DNA of 64,000 bases from Xenopus tropicalis (taxonomy: Eukaryota; Chordata; Amphibia; Anura; Pipidae): NCBI RefSeq assembly GCF_000004195.4, contig NC_030678.2, positions 96,492,904-96,556,903 of the forward strand, read 5' to 3'. A program made the translations under genes and the position numbers. Position 1 is the stretch's first letter; each line of letters starts with the position of its first letter. The notes beneath the pieces were generated by a model, which searched no databases, was not told where the DNA came from, and saw only the letters and a list, made by a program, of their open reading frames with translations. Below are positions 24,454 through 36,139 of the stretch, one piece after another.

Positions 24454-24906
24454 TATTAAAATTAAAAGGAAAGGTTTAAACATATTATAATAAGGGTTTA
24501 CTGACAGAAAGTAGGGAATAGTTTTCTTTTATCTTCCCTGAGGAGCATGTATACTAACTTTCAAGTTTATTATTGGAATAATAGATTTGTGCAGATTTAT
24601 GCAAACACCTTGTGTAAAATATAACAATATATTTAGTGACCTTATGTACTGTAATTTCTGTGGCAGACTGCATGCATCTAAAGTCGAAATAAAAGAAACA
24701 TAATTAGTAGTTACCTACTATTGTTTAAATAATTTAGTGGTTGGGAAATCCTAGAAGTCAACACCGCCTAGAGGCATGCTATCATTTTCCCTCATCACAC
24801 AGTATTATTACGTTGGAAAAACTAGGCTTGTAGCTAAGAGCATATAGTTGCTAACTGTTGGTATGCCTGAGGGAAATACTGGAAGTGCTAGAGGTCTATT
24901 CCCCTA

Positions 24907-25075
24907 TTATTATTATTATTATTAACATTTATTTATAAAGCGCCAACATATTCCGCAGCGCTGTACAACAGGTGGGTTTAATACATTGGACATACAGAGT
25001 AACATATAAAGCAATCAATAACCGATACAAGAGGTGAAGAGAGCCCCTACCACAGGATCAGATCCCTACCAAAAA
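24907..25075 (-). mobile_element. 3' end fragment of CR1/L2-like retroposon with (ATT)n tail
   Basis: An (ATT)n tract (from 24906) is followed by TTTATTTATAAAGCGCC and GCAGCGCTGTACAAC, the same 3' end as the retroposon at 13900-16220. The insertion is in minus orientation and extremely 5'-truncated. The ATT tract is the retroposon tail. Confidence 0.7.
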
Positions 25076-25160
25076 CCTTGGAATACTCTAAGACCCACTT
25101 TCAGTCTTTTCATATACAGTATTGCTATTTTGTTTTCCTGAATGTATACAGAGTCAGGAC

Positions 25161-25308
25161 TAAGGGCTCTGGCACACGGGGAGATTAGTCGCCCGCGACA
25201 AAACTCCCTGTTCGCGGGCGACTAATCTCCCCAAGTTGCCTTCCCCTGCCATCCCACCGGCGAAAATGTAAGTCGGGCGACTAATCTCCCCGTGTGCCAG
25301 AGCCCTAA
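25161..25308. mobile_element. Harbinger-type MITE with TAA target duplication
   Basis: The ends GGGCTCTGGCACACGGGGAG and CTCCCCGTGTGCCAGAGCCC are exact inverted repeats, flanked by TAA at 25161-25163 and 25306-25308. The interior has a second hairpin, GATTAGTCGCCCGCGA against TCGCGGGCGACTAATC. A TWA duplication is typical of PIF/Harbinger elements. Close relatives are at 12465-12987, 60307-60489 and 62344-62540. Confidence 0.85.
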
Positions 25309-25669
25309 TGGACAATAATTTAGTACATATATAAATTATTTATTCCATCAACAATCCAGTTTATACAACAATTCCAGTTATTACAACAAAGGTAATCTAC
25401 ATCCGCTAATAGAAGCCAGTTTTTACGACCACACCCATGTTATCAAAATAGCTTTGGTAATGGTGGTAGTGCAGCAAACACCATAATGGTTGGTGCTCAC
25501 TGTAGGGATATCACCTTTCAATCATATGTGAAAGAATTATGTCATGTTAAGGCATACCCTCCCCTGTGGATAGCACGGCAACTTCCAGTACATAATTACA
25601 CACCTTAGGGACTATATAATGACTATTTCCAACTGCTAACAAACTCCCAGAACAAACCCCTGCCAGGTT

Positions 25670-25828
25670 CACTTCCCACAGACAGCATAGGGCAGGCAGA
25701 ATATGGCACACACAGGCAGCATAGGGAAGGCAGAGTATGGCACACACAGGCAACATAGGGCAGGTAGAGTATGGCACACGCAGGCATTACTCTGCCTGCC
25801 CTATGCTGCCTGTGTGTGCCATACTCTT
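25670..25828. repeat. 34-bp minisatellite with a terminal inverted unit
   Basis: Units starting GGCAGAATATGGCACACACA begin at 25695, 25729 and 25763 (period 34), with a partial unit before. They are followed directly by one inverted unit at about 25791-25828 (CTCTGCCTGCCCTATGCTGC). The pair of opposed units can fold into a long hairpin. The lack of unique spacers rules out a CRISPR-like array. Confidence 0.85.
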
Positions 25829-26094
25829 CTTGCTTTAGATGGTAGGTGTGCTATAGGGTGCAGGTTTTATAATCAGTCTACAATCTACAAATATATCATT
25901 TATGTGATTAGTTTAGAAGCCATATTATCAGTGGAAGGGTGGAAGGACAGTTATGTTTTACTGGTACTGGTAAGGGTCAGACCGGGCCAACAGGATATTA
26001 GGTCCCACCAACCCAGACAAGATCTAAAGCACTGTTGTTTCCCCACTGACCTCACTCCGTTGATCATGGTCAAGTATAAGTTATGCATGCTCGT

Positions 26095-26109
26095 GGGGGG
26101 GGGGGGGGG
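26095..26109 (+). repeat. Run of 15 G
   Basis: Fifteen uninterrupted G residues are followed by TTGGGTGG, a potential G-quadruplex. It lies inside a degraded repeat that begins near GTCAGACCGGGCC (25977). Length in such a run is prone to sequencing error. Confidence 0.8.
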
Positions 26110-27639
26110 TTGGGTGGTCAGTTGGCGGTGGCCCCTGGAGTGACAACCCACCCCATTTCGATGCTGGTACTGTTTTACTTTGCTTTTAGAGGGCCACCAG
26201 TGCTACCAGCCCCCGATGCGGTGTTGCTGGAGTTGAAAGAATGTGGATAAATTACAGGGATTTATAATAAATAAATATTTTTTAACCACTTCTAACTTGA
26301 TGTACTCCATTTACATTATATATTTCATTTGATCCACCAATACAGTGTTTTTTTAATGGGTGCATACCTCTCACGCCATTTTTTTAAGAGCTGTACCAGC
26401 GGAAACCCAGAGAACATTTGCTAAATTGTTTTCAAAGAGGATTCACCCTATTTATTATGCATAGATTTACCAGATGGAAAATTTGGAAAGTTGCTCAACA
26501 CTAGCTACCCATCACTGACTGCCCAAGGTTTTTCTACTAAATGTCCGGGTTTTGCTTTAGGTGTCTTCAGTAATGTATAAAAAGTCTAAAATTAGAAGCT
26601 TGTTTGTCATAGTTTTGTCTCTTCTGTAAAACAGGGCGTGGTCTTTACAAAGTGGGTGTGGATTGTTTAAGTTTCCAGCTCTACATAATCACATTCCCTC
26701 CCACTAGTTTCCCTAGCTATGTACGCAACAAGGATAAGGTTCCCCTGACCAGTTCAATGAGGCTCCATACTATAGTCAAGTCATTCTCCATTACAATTGT
26801 TTTTGCTAATGCAAGGAATGCTAGCTATTTAGCTCAGCTTCATTTTTTTAAATATACACATACCTCCTTTGGGCTGTCTCAAAAATGATCAAAAGGTGTG
26901 GCACTTAATGTATTGGGCTCCACAACAATAAAATAGGACACTCAAAACATAGTTTGCTATACCAGTTAATGAGTAGATATGAAGTATCTGTAATCCATCG
27001 GTTTTACACAGAAAATGGTTTATAAACATATCATGAATTCCTGAAAGCAACTATGCTGTCTCGTGGGGGTCAGCAGTAAAGGTTAATAGTGATCAAAAAG
27101 AGATAAATCATTAAAGCTGAACCAAATTTTCTTTTCAGTAATTTTTATTTGTGTTTTAACTTATACAAAGCAGATACCAAATTATAACAGATAAATGATG
27201 ATATGCTTCCAGACTAAAATGTGTTAACGAGTCCCACACTACACATAAAGCCATAATATACCTATCCCTGTAATCTGTTCCTCCAAAAAAAGTAGGAATA
27301 AATACCATTTTTATATGCTGAAATTCAGCTGCAAAACAGTTCTCTTTCTGCATCATTTGAAATCCTGGCAGGGGGGAGGGACTAAAACAATGATGTTACA
27401 AATTGTAACAACTTCTTCACATCTTACAGGCAGCATGCAGGAACTACATAACTTACAATGCATTGCACTGATGTTATTTTCTTTATTGAGATCACGAGTA
27501 GGGAATTGTGGCATTTGGAGGATGCAGGCTAAAGCCTGGCTGCGGTTGACTACTGTTACATTTTAGTCTCAAAGTAGTCAGCCAAACCAACAGGAGAACA
27601 GGGGGCTAGGCTTAGGGAACTATTTCAAACCATATTACC

Positions 27640-28286
27640 TTAAAGATCATGAAAAGGCTGCACATTTTTTAGTTGATGTATATTGCAAAGTTACTTGAAA
27701 CTATGTTTACTTTTCAAAAAACTTGGGTTGTGTTTGGGTGAAGTTCCACTTTAAATGGATACTGTCATGATTTTTATGGTATATATTTTATTTCTAAATT
27801 ACACTGTTTATATAACAAATAATTCACTTTACCATTTCAAATTTTTGAACCAACAAATGTATTTTTTGAAGTTGTTGGTGTGTAGGCATCTCAGTGCATT
27901 GTGCCTGAGTCTGAGCTTTCAGAAGGAGCCAGTGCTACACATTAGAACTTCTTTCAGATAACCTATTGTTTCTCCTACTCCATGTAACTGGAGGAGTCCC
28001 AAGCAGGAATTGGATTTCTTACTATTGAGTGCTATTCTGATATCTACTGGGAGCTGCTATCTTGCTACCTTCCCATTGTTCTGCTGATCGGCTTCAGGGA
28101 GGGGGGTGATATCACTCCAACTTGCAGCTCAGCAGTAAAGTGTTACTGATATTTATCAAATTTAAATATAAAAAAATCTGTGTTTTTGAAAAACTGATTT
28201 TAATGCAGGATTCTGTTGGAGAAGGTCTATTAACTGATGTGTTTTGAAAAAAAAAAACACATTTTCCCATGACAGTATTCCTTATC
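27640..28286. mobile_element. Two abutting T2-like MITEs sharing a TTAA
   Basis: A truncated element ends GGGTGAAGTTCCACTTTAA at 27753. A second begins with that same TTAA at 27751 (TTAAATGGATACTGTCATG) and ends near 28286 with CATGACAGTATTCCTTATC, a decayed inverted copy of its start. TTAA-specific insertion into the existing TTAA border of the first element explains the junction. Confidence 0.65.
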
Positions 28287-29322
28287 TCATACTTATTGTC
28301 ATACTGTTTTGAGTTTGTGGCCCATTTACTATTCAATATATAGTCCACCCCTAGAAGGTTCTAGGTAGTATATGAATATACAGTGCCAAGCCTGGCCGGC
28401 TGGGTGCCCAGCTGGCCACATCCCTGCCGCACTGCTCCTCTCCTGTCACATCACCCTACTCTCAGTCAGTGTTCACGCGGGCTGGCAGTGAGGAGAGGGG
28501 GAGCTTCGTGAGTGTGCTTGGGTAAGCGCGACACCCATACTATCACCTCAAGGGAGTGGACTGTGGAGGGACACGGCATGGAATAGGGGAGTAGAAGAGG
28601 CATGTGCCTAGTAGCCCCCCCCCCCCCCTAGCATTGCCTATTCTTGGTAATATATTAACCAGCTCCAAGAGTCCCACAATATTCAAATATATTATACACC
28701 AAATATGTTACCATACTAACTGTAAAAAACAAACAAAACCAACAGCAGTAACAGAATCAGCAGGAGAATAACATAATAGCATACTGTGGATTAAGAGAAT
28801 ATTGCTTATAAAAGTTCATATTCCCCCAAATAGTCAGGGCCATTTCTGGAATGCGCTAAGGTGGCCTTTCCCCTCATCCCATGTGCTCAGAAATTAGCGC
28901 TGGAGTGGGTTGAGGGCTGTATCACTAGTACAGAGAACGCAATTACATGTTACCAGGAGCGGCTATTGATAACTTGCAGGGAACTGCCGCCTGAGGCAAC
29001 ATTCTCACCTTGCCTCATGGAAGCAACTGCTTGTAAATAATACATAAAAAATACATTAAAAAGTTAAAGCAATGGGTCTCACAAATAATGAGAATTACGT
29101 TTTTGGAAAAAAGCAGAAATGTCATATAAAAACACAGAAATCTTTCCAGGCAGCATCCTGTGAGCAACCTGCAGATCCATGAGGTTAACAGCTTTTTTCT
29201 AGAGTGCTTTGTAACCACCGCCTCTTGAATGTTATTCTTAGAGCATACAGTATTTATGAAAACAAATCTCCAGTTAGCCAAAGGGGAACTCTATGTATAT
29301 GATTGTAATAAGATACTGAAAA

Positions 29323-29606
29323 CAGGGGTGGGCTGAGCCGACTGGCGCCCGTAGGCAACCTGTTCGGCCACCTCGCCCCTGCACCTGTGCATTGCAACAC
29401 CCCCCGTGTGTTTTGGCGCGTATGCGCAGTTCAGGGGGGGTTGCGATGCAAAGCGAAGCAATAGTTCACTGTCCCCCCGCGTAATGACAAGTGTCGGGGA
29501 CAATGAAAATGGAGGGTTGCTACTAGGGGTAGGCAAGAGAGGCTCCTGCCTGGCGCCCCCCAGTCGTTGCACCCTAGGCAGCTGCCTAACCCTAGTTCCG
29601 GCCCTG
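29323..29606. mobile_element. hAT-type MITE, GC-rich
   Basis: The element begins CAGGGGTGGGCTGAGCC and ends CTAGTTCCGGCCCTG. The flanks ACTGAAAA (29315-29322) and ACTGACAC (29607-29614) agree at six of eight positions, consistent with an aged 8-bp target duplication. High GC and CpG in this stretch come from the repeat and do not mark a promoter. Confidence 0.65.
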
Positions 29607-30199
29607 ACTGACACCAGAAATTAAACCCTTTTTACAACTGTCATAACATTGTCTTTGCATGCTCTTTATAATGTTGCCATAAATGCATTTGCCTGTTGCT
29701 TTTACATTCCCTATCTGATCCCCCATGTTCCTCTATAAAGGGGCAGCCATATTTGTGCAGCAGGAGGCCGTTAGCATTAAAAGCTATAACTGACAGGCTG
29801 AGAAGGGACAGTCAGGTTGGCAAAACAGTCAGGTTTAGGAACTTCAAGTAGCATTTACTTACAAAAGCAGCCCTATCAGCAAAAAATGATCAACATGACC
29901 TATAGGGAACTTTTTATGTGCATTTGTATTTTGAAGAGTAGTTTTTTAATGTCAGTATAACTTAGCCAAAGACTGAAAATGTAGTTTGTTAACTGTCTGT
30001 AATGCAATAATACCAGATATATACAATGACTTGGCATTAATACTAAATGCAAAGTAATACTAATAATGTCACTTTTATTTTGAAGCAATGCATTAATCAC
30101 TGTTGAAATAAAGAAAAAAAACATTTTCTTCCCTGCTGCATCACAGTGAGTAGAACACTCTAGTGCAACCTTTTTTCAACTTCTAATACATGAATTTAA

Positions 30200-30400
30200 A
30201 TGACATCATACTGTGACGTGTCAATCAACTGAGAATGTCATGTGATTTTGTTAGATTTCCCCACTTTTCAGCGGACGCAGTAAGAGGCGGAGATTTAGAA
30301 TGTGGGCGGGTGCTTGATGAGGGGTTGGTATTCAGGTGAAATATCTCTAGTGATTGGCAGGCACACTGAATAGAGGCGTGGCTCCGCTCCCAGCCCTAGT
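30200..30400 (+). promoter_or_regulatory. Putative rffl promoter
   Basis: A compact CpG- and GC-richer block lies just upstream of a good splice donor. Visible sites are TGACGTG (30214-30220), a GGCGG box (30286-30290), GGGCGGG (30304-30310), an inverted CCAAT box (ATTGG, 30352-30356) and GGCGTGGC (30375-30382). There is no TATA box, as usual for a ubiquitously expressed ubiquitin ligase. It is the only non-repeat promoter-like block between 6 kb and the rffl start codon. Confidence 0.6.
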
Positions 30401-30527
30401 CAGCTTTAGACGGCTTCTTCCTGCTTGTTGGTGCTTGGGTCATGCTGCTAATGGGGGTTCGTACCAAGTGACACCGGGGGTGGGGGACACAGCGAGGCTC
30501 TCAGCAACCCCTCGGTACATTACACAG
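30390..30527 (+). other. rffl: Putative rffl exon 1 (5' UTR)
   Basis: The exon ends in TACACAG|GTATAA, donor GT at 30528-30529. The start is approximate and set only by the promoter sites. The segment carries a short upstream open frame, ATG at 30442 to TGA at 30471 (MLLMGVRTK), out of context with the main start codon. Assignment to rffl rests on strand, distance and the next acceptor at 42935-42936; transcript data would settle it. Confidence 0.5.
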
Positions 30528-32961
30528 GTATAAGCGCTGGCGCTGTATATGTACTATGTGTCATAGTAGTTGGTATATACAGGCGGGTCAGTCTTGTCCA
30601 GAACAGAGATAAGCCCTGCTAAGGAATGGGGGATTTGCAGCTCGGGAAACATTATGTAGGATTTTGTGTGTAGCTATAGAGAAAGAGTTTCGGAGACAGA
30701 ACGCAGTCACTTTTTTTTATTATGGATCATGAATATTTCAATGTTGTATGGGAAAAAAACGCACTGACACCTACAGAAAAACTAAACCTGGCGTTAGAAT
30801 AAGGACCTGAGCTATGTACAGCCGCCTCTGCCTGTGTGCTACTACAACTCCCTTATTCTTTGTTAGGCCGTAGCTTGGACTTTGTTTTACAGCAACGTTC
30901 GGTATCCATTCTAACCTTACGGGGGTGGGGGTTGTCCCCCCCCCCCCGACCAATACACAGGAGTGCCGCCTGTGTGCGTGTACATTGTGTTTGTGTGGCA
31001 GGTTATTACTTTGGCAAGACAATACAAGGAATGGTAACTGGTTTTACAGGCTTGTGTAAAAGTGAAACCATGTTGCTTTCACCTGACGTTTTTACAGAGA
31101 CAGCATGTATGTATGTATGCAGTATACTACTTTTATTTTGTATTGGCTCAGACTATTAACCTGCCAAACTATATTTTGAACATTGAGGGTAATAGTGTTA
31201 ATGTGTATATTTTTAGGTAGCCTTTTGTATGATCTGAGCTCTCTGTGTTTATGTGCTGATGTGATCATTTGGGCTGATGCCGAGGTCACAGGGAGCCCTG
31301 GGAGGGGGGGATTGTTCCAAATACTGTTTTACGTGGACTCTGCTTGCTTTATATTTGTTCAACTATGAGTAGACTTCATTGGGTAAATATGATAGAGCTT
31401 CATACATTCATTATAGAATCAACAAATCGCCCAGAAAACCACTCGTGGGTTTATTAGTTCTTACCACTAATCACTCTTCTGACCAGTGTTTTAAAGGAAG
31501 ACACTCTGAAACACATCGTATTACATTCTTATTCACTCACTTATACTCAGGGTTATGGAATAGGATGCAATATGACTGGTTGTCACAGTGCCCTCCAATG
31601 CCTGGACCACCTTACCTTTCATTTCAGTAGAAGAAGTAGTGCTGTCAAACACTGCTTCGCCAGGAAGGCAGATGTCACAATTTGCTGTGTGCCACAGGCC
31701 TTGTAGCTCTGTGTAGTTATTTTAAAATTTTACAGTTTTGCATATGAACTTTTAAGATTGAATATTATATTATAATGTAAAATAGTATATTGTTTTGTAC
31801 CTAGGGCATTGTTAGGGAACTGAAAAGTAATAGAAAATGAAAGTAAATTGTTATTGTGTTGCCCAGCAAGTTCTTCAGGAAAAATAAAATATTCAGGTGC
31901 AGTGTTGTCTAAGTTGCCCAGGGCGCAAACATGCGTAGGTATTTGAGGAAAATTGTTAAACAATAAAATCTCTGGGGGAACCACACAGCTCTCTCCTGTC
32001 ACTTGTCTAGGTAGCTGTTAATAAGATACAGATTAGCGCAGCTGGGATTGTGGTCACTATTTCTGGCAATGTGACTTACTTTTCCTATGTTCCTGGAGGC
32101 CAGAAGCATGCAAAGTTGAAACTGATCTGGTCATGTGTTCAACTGTGTATACTTCTGGTCAGAAATCGCAACCAGAAAGCTGGGAAATGGGATGTCAAAG
32201 CGCTAGAGATAGCTGCCAACCCCTTTGTGCTGGTCTGTATATTACTGGCATATGGGGCAGTATTGGGAAACCTGTGTGGTGCATTTCAGAAGGGGGGGGT
32301 GTGGGCTATGTAAATACCCTTTTGGTTCTCAAAACTCATTTTGTCATTTTTAGGAAATAATTTTGCCAATCTGGTTTCTGAATTAAGCATACTTTATAGA
32401 TCAACAATAATGGTCCTTGGTATATTTCAATATCATAGTCAATCTAAGTATTGCCAAAGACATTGTCCATGCAACATTCTAGAGAGCCAGTGCAAGAAAA
32501 GTCATCCTCTGAATGTAGTAGATTGTTGACTTCTATGAGTATGGGAAACTAAAGGAACTAGTGTGGCAAATGCTGATAATAGGCAATCAGTAATAATTTG
32601 TGCCATCCAGAAGCCATGGATACTGATAATGACAGTAGAAATTGCTGCCCGTTATTTTATATTCATGCTTGCTTGGGTTAAAGGTTAGCGTGTTACAAAG
32701 TAAGCTGTTGATAGTAAAACTGATTATTTAACACCACTGTCGTTTTATTAAAGGGAAAATATATGCATAAACTCTATTTGAATTTCCAGAAATGTGTTTT
32801 TTTTTTTTTTTTTTACACAGATATACCTGATTCTACAGACTGAAAGGAAATGGTAATAGACTGCCTTTTCTGCAGGTACCACCCCACCCCCTCATACTGA
32901 CAGAGGGATCCAACCCATCCCTCACTTTGTTTCATTGTGAAGTGATGCAGTCTGAGACTCA

Positions 32962-33137
32962 GGAGTGTATTTATTACCATTGGAGACAAACATTGCTGGT
33001 GATGTTGCCTGTAGCAAACAATCGGCAATTAGATTTGAATGGTTACCTACAAGTTAGAAAACAAAAGCAAGATATTATTGGTTGCTATAGGCAACATCAC
33101 GGGTGATGTTTGTCTCCAGTGTTAATAAATACACCCC
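32962..33137. mobile_element. Fold-back MITE with GGRGTGTATTTATTA ends
   Basis: Left GGAGTGTATTTATTACCATT with GGAGACAAACAT is mirrored on the right by ATGTTTGTCTCC and TTAATAAATACACCCC. The subterminal segments GGTGATGTTGCCTGTAGCAA and TTGCTATAGGCAACATCAC are inverted copies as well. The element is a palindrome of about 175 bp. Confidence 0.7.
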
Positions 33138-33345
33138 TTAAAGATCCTCTGCTTTTTAGAGAAACAAGGTGAGAGAGGGTTGCACTGCGTTACACTGTGA
33201 GCCTGGGATATTAGGAAGTGGTTTAAAAGAGTAACGTGGTTTCCTTTCAGTGTGTGTGTGTCAAGCTTGTCTGTGTTAAGAAAATATTGTTTATGCACCT
33301 TTGATACATAGGCCCAACTGAATAATCTCGTGACTTGAAGGGGTA

Positions 33346-33604
33346 GTTTAAGGCAGGGTCGGACTGGGGGGGTGCAGGGCCCACCGGGGCTCCCGCCCCA
33401 GGGGCCCTGCAGGTGCCCCAGCCGCGTCCCCTAACCCCCCCCCCCAGGGACCCCCCTAACCCCCCCGCAGGGCCCCCGCCTGACGTCCTCCCCGAGCGCG
33501 TATAAATTGAACGCGTCGGGGAGGAACTGTCAGTAGGGGGAGCGCCGGCAAAGGTCGGACTGGGCCGCTGGGGCCCGGCGGCCCAGTCCGACCCTGGTTT
33601 AAGG
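33346..33604. mobile_element. GC-rich hAT-type MITE with perfect 8-bp target duplication
   Basis: The body is 33354-33596, starting CAGGGTCGGACTGGG and ending CCCAGTCCGACCCTG, exact inverted repeats. GTTTAAGG flanks it at 33346-33353 and 33597-33604. The interior is almost entirely G and C with many CpG, making an island-like patch inside rffl intron 1. Confidence 0.9.
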
Positions 33605-34380
33605 ACCTCCAGCTCCAAGTGCAGAGACAGTAATGTAGTGTTAACATTGTTTTCAAGGGATCAAATATAGATGTGTGTGTATATATAGGGCTAAGTAGAG
33701 AAAGTAGAAGTTCTTACCCATAGAACTTAGGGGTCTGGGTGCTCATGCCCCAGTTCTTCAGCATGAGGGAGACAAGTAGGAACAAAGAAATTGAAAATTA
33801 TTTTCAGGGGGCCCAAATTAAGTCTTTGTGACCAAAAAACACTGGTTTGTAATTATTTATGCAAAGTATTTTAATTACTATTGCGAATTTACGATAGGCA
33901 CCTATCGTAAAAAAAAAATATGGGGGCCAAGTTTTGTTTTCACGCCATAGGTTAATAATCATCATGAGTGAATTTGCACAGACGTCTACAACTCTATAAA
34001 ACATTGATAGCAGTTTAGAGACAGGAGCATCTAAGAGGCTTTCATCCCCCATGGACCCTGGCAACAAATCCCTCAATCTCTGCCTTCCATCCTTATGGAT
34101 GTGGGCCAATCTATAAAGTTTTAAACTAGTTTTTTTGTTATTTAGGATAAGGTCCCTATGTGCATATTGTGAGCCTGTACTTATCTGCAGCCTGACAATA
34201 TGCCCCTGTGACATTACCCTTAGAATAAGTTTTTCTTGGTGCTATAGTAGCCGTGTGTTTTCAACAACTATTTAAGACCTGTCTGCCTTCTACACTATTG
34301 CCCAAGAACATTCAACCCCATGTGGAAGCTGGCACACTGATAAAGAAAGTGTGCAAACTGTGTTACCAGAAAGGGTCCTT

Positions 34381-34667
34381 TTAAAGGACAATGAAAGGTT
34401 AATATAAATTAAAAGTAAGTCTAAAGGCATTCTTCTTAAGTACTTACTGCATATCTAAATTCCCAGATCCCTACAGTGACATCACTGAAATCTCTCTTCC
34501 CTTCCTGTAGGGAAGGGAAGAGATGGCTGCCTGTTCTAGAAAATGTGATGTAAGTGTGACTGAGTAAATATTTGATTAGGTGAGCCAAAAGTGTGGCGTT
34601 TTTACTAAATAATAGGAGGACTATTGGGCAGTATGCTTTTTAAATTTTGACTTGCATTCTCCTTTAA
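34381..34667. mobile_element. T2-like MITE
   Basis: It begins TTAAAGGACAATGAAAGG and ends GCATTCTCCTTTAA, flanked by TTAA on both sides. An internal hairpin, CTCTTCCCTTCC against GGAAGGGAAGAG, lies near 34494-34522. Length is 287 bp and there is no coding capacity. Confidence 0.75.
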
Positions 34668-36139
34668 AAAGTTTGTTGTGTTTTTGTTTAATAAGTCCTT
34701 TTAAATGGGATCTGTGTGGACACTAGAAGTATCCCCTGTGTAAAGGTGCATATAACTAGTACAATAGCTTGCATAAGAACAAAAGTAATTAAAGACAAAT
34801 GTTAAACAAAAGTACATTTGTCAAGAAGATATACAGTAAGGAGGGACCTAGAATAATAATACCTAATATTTGGCCTATGTAACCAAGACTCTGGTTTCAG
34901 TACTCATCACAAGTATTCATAAATGTGCAGTAAGGCTTTTAATAACATTCAGGCTCATTCATAGCCAGGAAGCATATGGCTATCTGTTTTTTTTTAAGGG
35001 AATATTGCAATCTGATATACTCTTTGGCAACACTCCTGTGCTTAATAGGGGAAGTTCACAAAAGTCGTAATTGTCTCCATATTATAGGGATCATATCACT
35101 TAGTGCTTGGAACAGTTGAGCAACCTTTGGCCTACCAGAAGATAATACCATGTTTGACTGTAGTGTGATGCTGGAAGCTGCATGTCCCTGGCATAAGATA
35201 CCTAGACACAATGTGCTACAGAAAGATCATTGCAGCTGAAAAGCCCCCTCCCTGAATTGTTTTATGTGGGAGTATAATAGACTGCTGTCTTCCTAGTAAA
35301 CAATGAAACATATTTCTAGCAAGCTTCAATTAGCAGATACCACCCTCCAAGATATAAGCCAGACTGGAAGCTATTTTTTTAGCAAAATTTAAATATTTTT
35401 ACTGATTCCTATAGGGCACCAAGCACTTAACCACTCACACCAAAAAGGAGCTCCCGGTGTGGGTGGCCACACTGAATGATGAGCATAATGACTGAGTCTC
35501 CTGGCTGGCTCTTTGTACACATGCATGTGTTGTTACATGCATGCACATAATGAGCAAAATCTAGGACCCTTATTGTTGTAATGTGGTCCACATTAGCCCA
35601 CTCCTCTGGTGGGGAAATTTTTTTTTTGACAATTAGTGCTCTTTATTTTCCCATTATTATTATCCCCATAGCAGCTCAGTAGGCAAGATTGCTAAAATTT
35701 TGAACTGTGATAAAAATATTGGATGGTAAAGTTGTTCAGCATTAGCCTTAACCTCTACTTAGCATGTTGCCCTTTAAATTACAAGTTTCTGTGGGCAGGG
35801 CGCTCTCTTACTTTTTTATGTCAAATTATTGTAAGGCCACTGTTTGTTAGAAATTAATGTAAAGCACTTGCAGGCATTATATACATAAATGATGATAATG
35901 CTCCATGAGCATCACTGAGGTTTTACACAAGGAAGCTGTTGATAAATTAGCTCCTGCCATTTCTCTGATGCTGTTGAGCAATGTTTTACATTTTGACAGT
36001 TTAGAAAACTGGCAACCTCACTTAAAAGCGAAAATATACTCCACTTTTCTACATGAGCTTATTCAGTTAGTGTTTTCTACATAAGCCTTTATGGACTTCC
36101 AAAAAGAAATAATAAATGTATTTAATTTTTTACACAAAC

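Larger units (their letters stand above)
5701..30180. other. Intergenic region, repeat-rich, no supported gene
   Basis: This 24-kb stretch lies between the divergent tlcd3a and rffl promoters. Apart from the repeats listed separately I see no exon with paired splice sites and recognisable protein. About 7330-12460 has only AT-rich sequence with scattered remnants (for example the GGCCCATGTATGGCCACC repeat end near 8800, which recurs near 23505, and a TTAA-end remnant near 11525-11542). About 16220-18140 and 20390-21400 hold degraded repeat fragments. A GC-richer repeat lies near 16650-16880, and one near 28385-28620 ends in a run of 14 C. Confidence 0.55.

Noticed and set aside
25670..25828. 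CRISPR-like array
   Set aside because: Units are contiguous without unique spacers, and the context is a vertebrate genome.
29400..29600. CpG island promoter just upstream of rffl
   Set aside because: The CpG content belongs to the hAT MITE at 29323-29606; the promoter signals lie at 30200-30400.
33247..33618. Minus-strand 123-codon Gly/Pro-rich open frame
   Set aside because: It lies almost wholly inside the GC-rich hAT MITE, whose ends and target duplication explain the sequence.
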